Assembly (NCBI RefSeq): GCF_002920535.1
Contig: NZ_PQSS01000011.1
Coordinates: 1 to 64,000, forward strand
DNA: 64,000 bases
Source of the DNA: Streptomyces sp. Ru71
Lineage (GTDB): Bacteria > Actinomycetota > Actinomycetes > Streptomycetales > Streptomycetaceae
Direction: 5' to 3'
Made by a program: the position numbers and the translations under genes. This document shows positions 40,256-48,959 of the stretch, piece after piece. Numbering within the stretch: position 1 is the first letter of the stretch; each line of letters opens with the position of its first letter. The notes below the pieces were generated by a model that did not search any database, was not told the DNA's origin, and saw only the letters and a program-made list of their open reading frames with translations.

Positions 40256-41978
40256 ATGCCCAGGGAATTCCAACGCGGCCACAAGGCCAGGATCAGTGAC
40301 CTCACAGCGGGCACGGATCTGTACGTCGGCGTGCAGATCTCGGCCCCCGGGCTGACCTTCGACATCAGCTGCTTCGGGCTCGACGCCGCCGAACGGCTCT
40401 CCGACGACCGGTACTTCGTCTTCTTCAACCAGCCGAAGTCCCCCGAGGAGGCCATCCAGCTGCTGGGTCCCCAGGCGGGCGACACGGAGTCCTTCCGCGT
40501 CACGCTCGACAAGATCCCCCCGAACATCCACAAGCTGTCCTTCACGGCGACCATCGACGGCGCCGGACAGATGTCGCAGATCAGCCCCGGCTATCTGCGC
40601 ATCGTCGCCGGCGGCGAGGAGGTGGCCCGGTACGCCTTCAGCGGCGCGGAGTTCTCCACCGAACGGGCCGTGATGCTGGGCGACATCTACCTGAAGGACA
40701 TCTGGCGGTTCGCCGCGGTCGGACAGGGCTTCGACGGCGGACTGGACGCGCTGCTGAAGAACTTCGGCGGCGAAGTGCTGGAGGAGGAGGCGCCCGCCGC
40801 GCCGCAGCAGCCGCAGACCGGCGCCGCTCCGGGTTTCGCGCCGCCCGCACAGAGCTCCGCCCCGCCCGCGTTCGGCGTCCCGGCGGCACCCGCTCCGGCC
40901 CAGACGCCCGCTCCCGCGCCGCAGCCGGCCGCGCAGGGATTCGCGCCCCCGCCGGGCGCCACTCCGCCCCCGGCGCCCCGCGCCGTCCGTGCACGCCCAG
41001 CCCACCATCGTCGCGCCCATGACGCCGCCCGGCGGCACCCAGGTGCCGCCGCCCGCACCGCCGCCCGCGCCCTACGCGGGACCGAACGCCCCGCACGGCC
41101 CGCACCCGGGGCAGTCGACCATGCCGCTGCCCCCCGGCTACGGCCAGCCCCCGGCCCCGCAGGCCCCCGCCCCGCCGCCGGGTTACGGCCAGCAGCCGCC
41201 CGCGCCGCCGGGATACGGACAGCAGCCGTCCGCGCCCCCCGGCTACGGCCAGCAGCCGTCCTACGGCCAGGTCCCGGGCCAGCAGGCGTACGGCGCCCCG
41301 CAGAGCGCGCCCCAGGGCCCCGGTGTCGCCGCCGCGCTCCAGCAGTTCAAGGAGACGCCCACCGGGCAGCGCTGGACGCAGCAGAACAAGAAGCTGATCC
41401 GCGTCGACCTCGGCATCGGCGGCCAGCCGGTGCTCGCCCGGCAGGGCAGCATGGTGCTCTACCAGGGCAAGGTGGACTTCAGCTACAAGGGCGCCGGTTT
41501 CGCCGGCCGGATCGTCGGCAACGCCACCGGCCAGGAGATGCAGTTGATGCGCTGCACCGGCCAGGGCCAGGTGTTCCTCGCCGAGAACTCCACGATGCTG
41601 CACCCCATCGAGCTGCAGGGCGACGCCGTCTGCGTCTCCGCGGAGAACGTCCTCGCCTTCGACGAGAGTCTGCAGTACGAGGTCCGCCGCATCGAGGGCC
41701 ACGGCATCCCCGGCGGCGCCCTGTTCACCATGCAGTTCCAGGGCACCGGCACGATCGTGGTGAAGACGCACGGCACGCCCGTCGTCCTGCCGGTCACGCC
41801 GACCACGTTCGCCGACTGCAACGCCGTCGTCGCCTGGTCGGCCGCCTCCCAGGTCGTCGTCTCCAGCCAGGTGCGCATGCGCCGCAACGCCTACCCCGGC
41901 GACACCGGTGAGAGCGTCAACCTCCAGTTCCGGGGCGCCCCCGGCAACTTCATCGTCGTCCAGCCGTACGAGGTCTAG
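40256..41978 (+). pseudogene. TerD-AIM24 fusion protein, split by a +1 frameshift
   Basis: From ATG 40256 the first 180 codons are a TerD stress domain (DLTAGTDLYVGVQISAPG, FDISCFGLDA, DDRYFVFFNQ, FRVTLDKIPPNIHKLSFTATIDG). A Pro/Ala/Gly linker follows. Near 40975 that frame becomes Arg-rich nonsense, while the +1 frame continues the linker (APSVHAQPTIVAPMTPPGG, PPGYGQQP repeats) and ends in an AIM24 domain to TAG 41976-41978. Removing one C from the C4 run 40976-40979 (or C5 at 40967-40971) restores a protein of about 573 residues. TerD domains bind calcium in stress and tellurite-resistance systems. TAGCCT at 40207-40212 is a likely -10. Confidence 0.85.
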
Positions 41979-41990
41979 AGGGAGCCCGTC

Positions 41991-42671
41991 ATGAACCAGC
42001 CGCTCGCGGGCTTCGCTCCCGCACCCGTCACCGCGCGCATGGAGAACCACGGCAACCACATGCTGAAGGTCGCCATGCAGTCCGGGCACGACCTCCTCGC
42101 GCGCGTGGGCTCGATGGTCGCCTACGAGGGCTTCATCCAGTACGAGCCCAACCCGCCGGCCGTACGGCAGATCGCCCGGGACTGGATCACCGGCGAGGGC
42201 GCCCCGCTGATGAAGTGCTCCGGCGACGGCCTGCTCTACCTCGCCGACTACGGCGCGAACGTCGTCGTCATCCAGCTCAACGGCGACGGCATCTCCGTCA
42301 ACGCCACCAACCTGCTCGCCTTCGACGCCCATCTGACCTGGGGCGTGGAGCGGGTGAAGGGGCTGGCGAAGTTCGCCGGGCAGGGCCTGTGGAACACGAA
42401 GATCTCCGGGCAGGGCTGGGTCGCGCTGACCTCCCGGGGCAAGCCCATCGTCGTCGACTGCGGCGGCGGCGAGGACGAGACGTACGTCGACCCGGACGCG
42501 CTGGTCGCCTGGTCGCCGAACCTGAAGGTGAAGGGCAAGCGCAGCTTCAAGGCGCAGTCGCTCATCGGCCGGGGCAGCGGCGAGGCCTACCAGATGGCCT
42601 TCTCCGGCCAGGGCATCGTCGTCGTCCAGCCCAGCGAGGACAGCACCGACCGCCTCCGGATCCGGGGCTGA
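41991..42671 (+). CDS. AIM24 family protein, second of the operon
   Basis: A 226-residue beta-rich AIM24 domain protein (name from the mitochondrial inner-membrane protein AIM24). Characteristic segments are LLARVGSMVAYEGFIQYEP, GEGAPLMKCSGDGLLYLADYGANVVVIQL and GQGWVALTSRGKPIVVDC. It starts 12 nt after the TerD-AIM24 stop with a GAGGGAG ribosome-binding site. There is no signal peptide or membrane segment. The biochemical role of bacterial AIM24 proteins is unknown; linkage to TerD suggests a stress or envelope function. Confidence 0.9.
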   Translation: MNQPLAGFAPAPVTARMENHGNHMLKVAMQSGHDLLARVGSMVAYEGFIQYEPNPPAVRQIARDWITGEGAPLMKCSGDGLLYLADYGANVVVIQLNGDGISVNATNLLAFDAHLTWGVERVKGLAKFAGQGLWNTKISGQGWVALTSRGKPIVVDCGGGEDETYVDPDALVAWSPNLKVKGKRSFKAQSLIGRGSGEAYQMAFSGQGIVVVQPSEDSTDRLRIRG

Positions 42672-42688
42672 GGGGGAGCCAGAAAGCC

Positions 42689-43444
42689 ATGCAGAGCCCG
42701 CTTTTCGCCCACAACGACGCGCAGACCCAGGAGCGCTGGAGCCTGCAGAACAAGCAGATGCTGCGCGTCGCCCTGGAGGGACACGACGACATCCTGGCCC
42801 GCAAGGGCACGATGGTCGCCTACCAGGGGCTCGTCGAGTTCGACGCCGAGTACAGCAGCAACAACCAGGCACGCGCGCGTGCGTACACCGGCGAGGGCCT
42901 GGACCTGATGCGCTGCCACGGGCAGGGCACGGTCTACCTCGCCAACCTCGCCCAGCACATCCACGTCATGGACGTCGAGCAGGACGGGCTGACCGTCGAC
43001 AGCTCCTACGTCCTCGCCATGGACTCCTCGCTGCACCACGAGGTCATCGCCGTCGACAGCCTCTACGGCATCTCCGGGTCGGGGAAGTACCAGCTCAACA
43101 TCACCGGGCGCGGCAAGGTCGCCCTGATGACGTCCGGGGCGCCGCTGCTGATGCAGGTCACCCCCGACAAGTACGTCAACTGCGACGCCGACGCCATCGT
43201 CGCCTGGTCCACCGGGCTGCGCGTGCAGATGCAGGCCCAGACGCACTCCTCGGGTGTGTGGCGGCGGCGCGGGAGCACCGGCGAGGGCTGGGAGCTCAGC
43301 TTCATGGGCTCCGGTTTCGCGCTGGTGCAGCCCAGCGAGCTGCTGCCGCCGCAGAACGCGCAGATCGGGCAGGGCCTCGCGGCCCAGTTCGGCATGGGGC
43401 AGCACGGAGCGCGGGGGCAGAACCAGGGCAACGTCTGGAGCTGA
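42689..43444 (+). CDS. AIM24 family protein, third of the operon
   Basis: A 251-residue AIM24 domain protein and paralogue of the preceding one: ILARKGTMVAYQGLVEFDAEY, GEGLDLMRCHGQGTVYLANLAQHIHVMDV, GRGKVALMTSGAPLLMQVTP and a final GQGL...QGNVWS tail. The ATG 42689 start has GGGGGAG about 10 nt upstream, 17 nt after the previous stop. The three consecutive AIM24 domains share the 'ar.GsMv.Y.G.v.f' strand and may form a hetero-oligomer. The operon ends in a strong terminator. Confidence 0.9.
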   Translation: MQSPLFAHNDAQTQERWSLQNKQMLRVALEGHDDILARKGTMVAYQGLVEFDAEYSSNNQARARAYTGEGLDLMRCHGQGTVYLANLAQHIHVMDVEQDGLTVDSSYVLAMDSSLHHEVIAVDSLYGISGSGKYQLNITGRGKVALMTSGAPLLMQVTPDKYVNCDADAIVAWSTGLRVQMQAQTHSSGVWRRRGSTGEGWELSFMGSGFALVQPSELLPPQNAQIGQGLAAQFGMGQHGARGQNQGNVWS

Positions 43445-43460
43445 CCTCCGGTGAGCAGAC

Positions 43461-43495
43461 GTAAGGGGCGGTCGCCTAAAGCGGCCGCCCCTTAC
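43461..43495. terminator. Bidirectional terminator after the AIM24 operon
   Basis: A stem of about 15 bp with one mismatch (GTAAGGGGCGG...CCGCCCCTTAC, loop CTAAA) lies between the AIM24 operon and the convergent NUDIX gene. Confidence 0.88.
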
Positions 43496-43518
43496 ATGTC
43501 GTAGCCCGGCTCAGACGG

Positions 43519-44040
43519 TCACAGCCGGGCCCGGGTCGCCTCCAGCAGGCGTACGACCGAGGCGTCCGCCACGTCCGCCACCTCGTCGTAGGCGAACCAG
43601 CGCAGGTCGAGGGACTCTTCGCTGATCTGCTGCACGGATCCCGCCGGGGCCAGGACCGCGTACTGCACGTCGAAGTGCCAGTGGCACGGTGCCGGGATCG
43701 GATGCCGGTCCAGGCGCACCGGGCCGCCCGGCAGCAGCGTCAGGCCGGCGATGCCGGACTCCTCCGCCGCCTCACGCAGGGCGGCCGCCGCCAGCGAGGC
43801 GTCCTGCGGCTCGCAGTGGCCGCCCATCTGCAGCCACATGCGCAGCTTCCGGTGCAGGGTGAGCAGGACCCGCCCGTGTTCCGGGTCGATCACCAGCGCG
43901 CTCGCCGTGATGTGTCCCGCCTCACAGGCCTTCCACATGCTGTCCGGGTGGGCGGCGAGATGGTCCAGGTAAGCCTGGCGCAGCTCTTCCTGGTCCTCGT
44001 ATCCCTTCAGGACGAGGACCGCGTCGTCGTACAGGCTCAC
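43519..44040 (-). CDS. NUDIX hydrolase
   Basis: A 173-residue NUDIX-fold protein. The box region reads GGHCEPQDASLAAAALREAAEESGI (about residues 77-101), with REAAEES matching the catalytic helix; GHxE replaces the usual GG.vE start, as in some mRNA-decapping-like or hypothetical NUDIX proteins. The later segment HFDVQYAVLA and EESLDLRWF are typical. The start is GTG 44040, overlapping the upstream zincin gene's stop (GTGA), so the two are translationally coupled. Substrate unknown. Confidence 0.9.
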   Translation of the reverse strand: MSLYDDAVLVLKGYEDQEELRQAYLDHLAAHPDSMWKACEAGHITASALVIDPEHGRVLLTLHRKLRMWLQMGGHCEPQDASLAAAALREAAEESGIAGLTLLPGGPVRLDRHPIPAPCHWHFDVQYAVLAPAGSVQQISEESLDLRWFAYDEVADVADASVVRLLEATRARL

Positions 44041-45485
44041 TCGGTCTCGTCGCCGCCCTCGGGCTTGCCGTCCTCGGCGCTCTCGTCCTTCTTGCGCAGG
44101 TCCGGCTTGTGGCCGCCGGCCGCCTCGCCGAGCATCTTGTCCAGCTCGGAGAAGTCGATCTGCTCGCGGTGCACGAAGCCGTCCGGGTCGTCCAGGTCGG
44201 TGGCCGTGGGCAGCATGTCCGGGTGCGCCCACAGGGCGTCCCGGCCGTCGACCCCGCGCGCGTCCGTGAGCGAGGCCCACAGGCGGGAGGCGTCCCGCAG
44301 CCGGCGCGGGCGCAGCTCCAGGCCGATCAGCGTGGCGAACGTCTGTTCGGCCGGGCCGCCCGTGGCGCGGCGGCGGCGCAGCGTCTCGCGCAGCGCGTCG
44401 GCGGACGCCAGACGCGGCTTGGCGGCCGCGTGGACCACCGCGTCCACCCAGCCCTCCACGAGCGCCAGAGCGGTCTCCAGACGAGCCAGAGCGGCCTTCT
44501 GCTCGGGAGTGTCCTCCGGCTGGAACATGCCCTGCTGAAGGGCCTGCTGCAGCTCCTCGGGGTTCTGCGGGTCGAACTGGCCGACCACGTCCTCCAGCTT
44601 GGCCGTGTCGACCTTGATCCCGCGCGCGTAGCCCTCGACCGCGCCGAACAGGTGCGAGCGCAGCCACGGCACGTGCGCGAAGAGGCGCTGGTGGGCGGCC
44701 TCGCGCAGGGCCAGGTACAGCCGCACCTCCTCCTGCGGGACGCTCAGGTCCTTGCCGAAGGCCTCCACGTTCAGCGGCAGCAGGGCGGACTTCCCGGCCG
44801 GGCCCAGCGGCAGGCCGACGTCCGTGGAGCCCACCACCTCGCCGGCGAGGACGCCGACGGCCTGCCCGATCTGCGTGCCGAACATGGCGCCGCCCATGGA
44901 GCGCATCATGCCGATCAGCGGGCCGGCCATGGCCTGCATCTCCTCCGGCAGGATGTCGCCCATGGCGCCGCCGACGCGCTCGGCGACCGGGTCGACCAGC
45001 TCCTTCCACGCGGGCAGGGTCGCCTCGACCCACTCCGCGCGGCTCCACGCCACCGCGGAGGCTGAGCCGGACGGCAGCGACGTCGCGTCGTCCAGCCACA
45101 GGTCGGCCAGGCGGACGGCCTCCTCCACGGCCTTGCGCTCGGTGGGGCCCACGCTGGCGTCCTTGGTGCCGTCCGGGGTGCCCTGGGAGACCGTCTGGCG
45201 GGCGATCTGCTTGGCCATGTCCCAGTTCACCGGGCCGCCCTCGTAGGAGAGCATCTGGCCCAGCTGCTGGAACGCGGCGCCCAGGTCGGTGGGGTTCAGA
45301 GAACCGAACATGGCAGCGAGCGGATTGTCCGCGCCGCCTCCCAGGCCTCCGGCACCGGGCAGCCCGAAACCGAAGGGGTTGGACGGTCCCTGACCACCAC
45401 CGCTCTGCTGGTCCTTCTTCTTGCCCTCGTCGCCGTCTTCCGGCTCCTCCGGCGGAAGGCCGAATCCGAATGGGGTGTCACTCAC
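44037..45485 (-). CDS. Zincin_2 (DUF2342) family putative hydrolase
   Basis: A 482-residue protein of the actinobacterial family annotated as zinc-dependent metalloprotease (Zincin_2). N-terminal Gly/Pro-rich segment (FGFGLP occurs twice), then an all-helical domain with REAAHQRLFAHVPWLRSHL, in which E-x-x-H replaces a full HExxH, so zinc catalysis is uncertain. A Met/Gly-rich patch (GPLIGMMRSMGGAMFGTQIG) follows the ILPEEM segment. The C-terminus is Lys/Glu-rich. The start is GTG 45485; upstream codons to 45563 do not resemble the family. It is co-transcribed with the downstream NUDIX gene. Function unknown. Confidence 0.87.
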   Translation of the reverse strand: MSDTPFGFGLPPEEPEDGDEGKKKDQQSGGGQGPSNPFGFGLPGAGGLGGGADNPLAAMFGSLNPTDLGAAFQQLGQMLSYEGGPVNWDMAKQIARQTVSQGTPDGTKDASVGPTERKAVEEAVRLADLWLDDATSLPSGSASAVAWSRAEWVEATLPAWKELVDPVAERVGGAMGDILPEEMQAMAGPLIGMMRSMGGAMFGTQIGQAVGVLAGEVVGSTDVGLPLGPAGKSALLPLNVEAFGKDLSVPQEEVRLYLALREAAHQRLFAHVPWLRSHLFGAVEGYARGIKVDTAKLEDVVGQFDPQNPEELQQALQQGMFQPEDTPEQKAALARLETALALVEGWVDAVVHAAAKPRLASADALRETLRRRRATGGPAEQTFATLIGLELRPRRLRDASRLWASLTDARGVDGRDALWAHPDMLPTATDLDDPDGFVHREQIDFSELDKMLGEAAGGHKPDLRKKDESAEDGKPEGGDETE

Positions 45486-45678
45486 GGGATTCCTCGGCTG
45501 GTAAGGCCACCGGTTCTCTCCCCGGCGGCACGACTGCCCGACAACACCACCCAGCGTAGACACCGCGAGCCGTTCGGGCCTCGGTGCTTCGCCGAGAGAA
45601 CGCCTGCGGCAGGATGGATGCCACCTGGTACGTACGCGTCATTTGCGCTCGTATGAAGACAACCGCTGGAGACGCCCG

Positions 45679-46791
45679 GTGAGTTCCCCAGATCCGCAGG
45701 TTCGCGCAGCGCGAAACCACTCAACCACACCCGCCGCGCGCGGGCCCGTCGTCGCGGTCACCGGTGCCGCGTCCGGCGTCGGCGCGCTGCTCACCGAGCG
45801 GCTCGCCGCCTCGGAGGAGATCAAGCAGGTCATCGCCATCGACGAACGGCGCGGCGAGTGCGAGGCGGCGCAGTGGCACATCCTGGACGTCCGGGACCCC
45901 GCCATCGCCGACAAGCTGCGCGGCGCGGACGTCGTCGTCCATCTGGCGCTCGACCTCGATCTGGGGTCCGACGCCGCCGCCCGGACGGCGTACAACGTCC
46001 GGGGGACCCAGACCGTGCTGACCGCGGCGGCTGCGGCCGGCGTGCACCGGGTGGTGCTGTGCACCTCCGCGATGGTCTACGGGGCGCTGCCGGACAACGA
46101 GCTGCCGCTGTCGGAGGACGCGGAGCTGCGGGCCACGGCCGAGGCCACGGGGGTCGGGGACCTGCTGGAGATCGAGCGGCTCGCGCGGCGCGCGCCCCGG
46201 GCGCATCCCGGGCTGAACGTCACCGTGGTGCGGCCCGCGGTGCTGGTCGGGGGCACGGACACCGCGCTGACCAGGTACTTCGAGTCGCCGCGGCTGCTGG
46301 TGGTGGCCGGGTCGCGGCCGGCGTGGCAGTTCTGCCACGTGGAGGACCTGTGCAGCGCGCTGGAGTACGCCGTGCTGGAGAAGGCCGACGGGGAGCTGGC
46401 CGTCGGCTGTGACGGGTGGCTGGAGCAGGAGGAGGTCGAGGAGCTCAGCGGGATCCGGCGGATGGAGCTGCCGTCGGCGGTCGCGCTGGGCGCGGCGGCG
46501 CGGCTGCACCGGATCGGGCTGACGCCGTCGCCGGCCGGGGACCTGGCCTACACGATGTACCCGTGGGTGGTCAGCGGGAGCCGGCTGCACGACGCCGGGT
46601 GGCGGCCCAAGTGGACGAACGAGGAGGTGCTGGCCGAGCTGCTGGAGGAGGTGGCCGGGCGGCACACGGTGGCCGGGCGGCGCCTGGGGCGCAAGGACGC
46701 GACGGCGGCGGGGGCGGCCGGGGCGACGGTCGCGCTGCTGGGTGCGGCGGCTGTGGTGCGGCGGGCTCGGAAGGCGCGGCGCCGGGTTTAG
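45679..46791 (+). CDS. SDR family NAD-dependent epimerase-like protein
   Basis: A 370-residue extended SDR protein with Rossmann motif TGAASGVG (about residues 27-34), DVRDPAIADKL, VVVHLALDLDLG and a CTSAMVYGALPDNELPLSED region where VYG stands before the usual catalytic YxxxK, which is not clearly present. It may be a non-catalytic or divergent member. The C-terminus has a short hydrophobic Ala/Gly segment then ARKARRRV, suggesting membrane association. The start is GTG 45679 with GGAG at 8 nt. It is divergent from the zincin_2 gene. Confidence 0.87.
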   Translation: MSSPDPQVRAARNHSTTPAARGPVVAVTGAASGVGALLTERLAASEEIKQVIAIDERRGECEAAQWHILDVRDPAIADKLRGADVVVHLALDLDLGSDAAARTAYNVRGTQTVLTAAAAAGVHRVVLCTSAMVYGALPDNELPLSEDAELRATAEATGVGDLLEIERLARRAPRAHPGLNVTVVRPAVLVGGTDTALTRYFESPRLLVVAGSRPAWQFCHVEDLCSALEYAVLEKADGELAVGCDGWLEQEEVEELSGIRRMELPSAVALGAAARLHRIGLTPSPAGDLAYTMYPWVVSGSRLHDAGWRPKWTNEEVLAELLEEVAGRHTVAGRRLGRKDATAAGAAGATVALLGAAAVVRRARKARRRV

Positions 46792-46843
46792 CGGCGCCCG
46801 GTGCCGCAGCTGGCCGGAGGTGGGTTGCGCAGCCCGGCGCGAC

Positions 46844-46883
46844 GGGGTGCCTCCCCCAAGCTCTTCGAGCAGGGGGGGACCCC
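46844..46883. repeat. Streptomyces dispersed hairpin repeat
   Basis: GGGGTGCCTCCCCCAAGCTC pairs with the downstream GAGCAGGGGGGGACCCC around a TTC loop. I recall this sequence (or its complement) between genes in many Streptomyces. It follows the SDR gene and may also act as a terminator. Confidence 0.65.
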
Positions 46884-46907
46884 GGCGCCCACCCGTGCCG
46901 CCCCAGC

Positions 46908-46960
46908 GGCACGAGTGCCCGCAGCTACGCGCGTGTGCGGCACGACTGCCCGCAGCTACG
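46908..46960. repeat. Two copies of a 22-bp GGCACGANTGCCCGCAGCTACG repeat
   Basis: The 22-bp unit occurs at 46908-46929 (N=G) and 46939-46960 (N=C), with a 31-bp period. The core GGCACGANTGCC is a partial inverted repeat. A 19-bp copy lies at 58584 and a 14-bp core at 45527. No gene is seen in 46792-47041. Confidence 0.6.
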
Positions 46961-47041
46961 TAGGTAGCTCCAAGCCCCCACGCGCGTGTGCATGGTGAAA
47001 CGTCTATTTCGGATGGGCGTGCGGTACGGCACGATGGGGGC

Positions 47042-47503
47042 ATGGCACCCACGTACGACCATCCCGGTGAGCAGGCCGCGGTGGATCCCATCAGGTTGAT
47101 CGGCATCAGGGACACCGCGCTGTCCGTGGACGAGGTGTTCCGGGCCGTCGGGGACGACGCCGCCGGCGGGACCGCGCTGTTCGTGGGGACCGTGCGCAAC
47201 CACGACGGGGGCGCCGACGTCGACGCCCTCGGGTACTCCTGCCACCCCTCCGCCGAGGCCGAGATGCGGCGGATCGCGGAGAAGGTCTGCGCCGAGTACC
47301 CCGTCCGGGCGCTGGCCGCGGTCCACCGTGTGGGGGATCTGGCGGTCGGCGATCTGGCCGTCGTCGTGGCCGTGTCCTGCCCGCACCGCGGCGAGGCCTT
47401 CGAGGCCTGCCGCAAGCTGATCGACGACCTCAAGCACGAGGTCCCCATCTGGAAGCACCAGAGGTTCTCCGACGGTACGGAGGAATGGGTCGGGGCCTGC
47501 TGA
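47042..47503 (+). CDS. moaE: Molybdopterin synthase catalytic subunit MoaE
   Basis: A 153-residue MoaE-fold protein, which transfers sulfur from MoaD thiocarboxylate to precursor Z in molybdopterin synthesis. Motifs are GGTALFVGTVRNHDGG (about residues 42-57), LGYSCHPSAEAEMRRIAEKV, VHRVGDLAVGDLAVVVAVSCPHRGEAFEACRKLIDDLKHEVPIWK (quoted by its elements: HRxG, SxHR, VPIWK) with the catalytic Lys in VPIWKHQ. The start is ATG 47042. It would act with a MoaD charged by MoeZ at 12671. No moaD lies nearby. Confidence 0.9.
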   Translation: MAPTYDHPGEQAAVDPIRLIGIRDTALSVDEVFRAVGDDAAGGTALFVGTVRNHDGGADVDALGYSCHPSAEAEMRRIAEKVCAEYPVRALAAVHRVGDLAVGDLAVVVAVSCPHRGEAFEACRKLIDDLKHEVPIWKHQRFSDGTEEWVGAC

Positions 47504-47622
47504 GCAGCGTCACCCGGATGTCCGGTTGCGTAACCGACCCCCTCGCGTGAGCGTTGTCACGGCGGATGGTTAATCTGCTGATCAGTCAGTAGCGGTCGCT
47601 CAGTTGGGGTCGGGAGGTCGCC

Positions 47623-47787
47623 ATGGGGGCGCTCGTCTGGTTGCTCATTCCGCTCGTGGCCGCGGTCGTGGCCGGTCTGTGGGGCAGTTGGGCGAACCGG
47701 ACCCGCCGGGTCCGCAGCGATGGCCCCGAGCTGGACGGGTATGCCCGCTTCCGTGAGGCGATGGAGAAGTCGCACTCGGGCACGTGA
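47623..47787 (+). CDS. Small single-pass membrane protein (54 residues)
   Basis: ATG 47623 follows an excellent ribosome-binding site (GGGAGGTCGCC). The 54-residue product begins MGALVWLLIPLVAAVVAGLW, one membrane helix, followed by a basic NRTRRVRS stop-transfer and an acidic/Arg-rich tail DGYARFREAMEKSHSGT. It ends 71 nt before the PDZ protease gene in the same direction. Function unknown. The topology (short outside, C-terminus inside) fits a regulatory or assembly peptide. Confidence 0.8.
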   Translation: MGALVWLLIPLVAAVVAGLWGSWANRTRRVRSDGPELDGYARFREAMEKSHSGT

Positions 47788-47858
47788 GGCGGCCACGGCG
47801 GTGATCACGGGAGCAGCCCTGACGGTGCTCCGACAGACACGTCCCGTACTGTCGTGCC

Positions 47859-48953
47859 ATGCCACGCCGCACCGCGACGATGCTCGCCTCCACCCTGATG
47901 CTGATCGCACTCCTGTGCGCGGGAGTGCTGATCCACGTGCCGTACTCGGAGATGTCCCCGGGGCCGACGGTGAACACCCTCGGCGAGCACGACGGCGAGC
48001 CGGTGCTGCAGATCTCCGGACACCGGACGTATCCCACGGACGGCCACCTGAACATGACCACCGTGCGGGTCACCAGCGCCGACTACCGGATGAACCTCGT
48101 GGAGGCCGTGTACGGCTGGCTCGCGCACGACAGCAAGGTCGTGCCGCACGACACGCTCTACCCGGACGGCAAGACGGAGGAGCAGTCCACGCAGGAGAAC
48201 GCCGAGGAGTTCAGCCAGTCCCAGGAGAGCGCCAAGGTCGCCGCCCTGAAGGAGCTGAACATCCCGGTCCAGTCGTGGGTGATCGTCTCCACGGTGATCA
48301 AGGACTCCCCGGCGGAGGGCAGGCTGCACGCCGGTGACGTGATCAAGGCCGTCGACGGTACGGCGGTCAAGCAGCCCACCGACGTCGCCAAGCTGGTCAC
48401 GAAGCACAAGCCCGGCCAGGACGTCGTCTTCACGATCGTGCCCGCGAAGGAGCAGGCGGCCGCCGAGAAGGAGCACCGGCAGGCGACCGCCACCAAGGAC
48501 GTGACGATCACCACCAAGGCCTCCGACGACTCCGGCTCCAAGCGGGCCATCGTCGGGATCTCGGCCGGCACCGACCACACGTTCCCGTTCACCGTCGACA
48601 TCAAGCTCGCCGACGTGGGCGGCCCGAGCGCCGGCCTGATGTTCGCGCTCGGGATCTACGACAAGCTCACGCCGGGCAGCCTGACCGGCGGAAAGTTCGT
48701 CGCGGGCACCGGCACCATCGACGACGACGGCAAGGTCGGCCCGATCGGCGGCGTGGAGATGAAGACCGTCGGCGCCCGCAACAAGGGCGCCCAGTACTTC
48801 CTCACGCCCGCCGACAACTGCGCGTCCGCCGCCAAGGACACCCCCGACGGCCTCACCCTGGTCAAGGTGAGGACCATCGACGACGCCGTGAAGGCCCTGG
48901 AGGACATCCGCAGCGGCAGGACGGACGACCTGCCCAGCTGCGCCGCCCAGTAG
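47859..48953 (+). CDS. PDZ and Lon-like serine protease (YlbL family)
   Basis: A 364-residue membrane-anchored protein exported by an N-terminal hydrophobic helix (residues 9-27). It has a PDZ domain at about 145-200 (IKDSPAEGRLHAGDVIKAVDGTAV) and a Lon-like proteolytic domain with the catalytic Ser in VGGPSAGLMFALGIYD and the Lys in TVGARNKGAQYF. It probably degrades or processes envelope proteins. The start is ATG 47859, with TACTGT 6 nt before, so leaderless. It is convergent with the PPA1309 gene. Confidence 0.93.
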   Translation: MPRRTATMLASTLMLIALLCAGVLIHVPYSEMSPGPTVNTLGEHDGEPVLQISGHRTYPTDGHLNMTTVRVTSADYRMNLVEAVYGWLAHDSKVVPHDTLYPDGKTEEQSTQENAEEFSQSQESAKVAALKELNIPVQSWVIVSTVIKDSPAEGRLHAGDVIKAVDGTAVKQPTDVAKLVTKHKPGQDVVFTIVPAKEQAAAEKEHRQATATKDVTITTKASDDSGSKRAIVGISAGTDHTFPFTVDIKLADVGGPSAGLMFALGIYDKLTPGSLTGGKFVAGTGTIDDDGKVGPIGGVEMKTVGARNKGAQYFLTPADNCASAAKDTPDGLTLVKVRTIDDAVKALEDIRSGRTDDLPSCAAQ

Positions 48954-48959
48954 CCGGGA

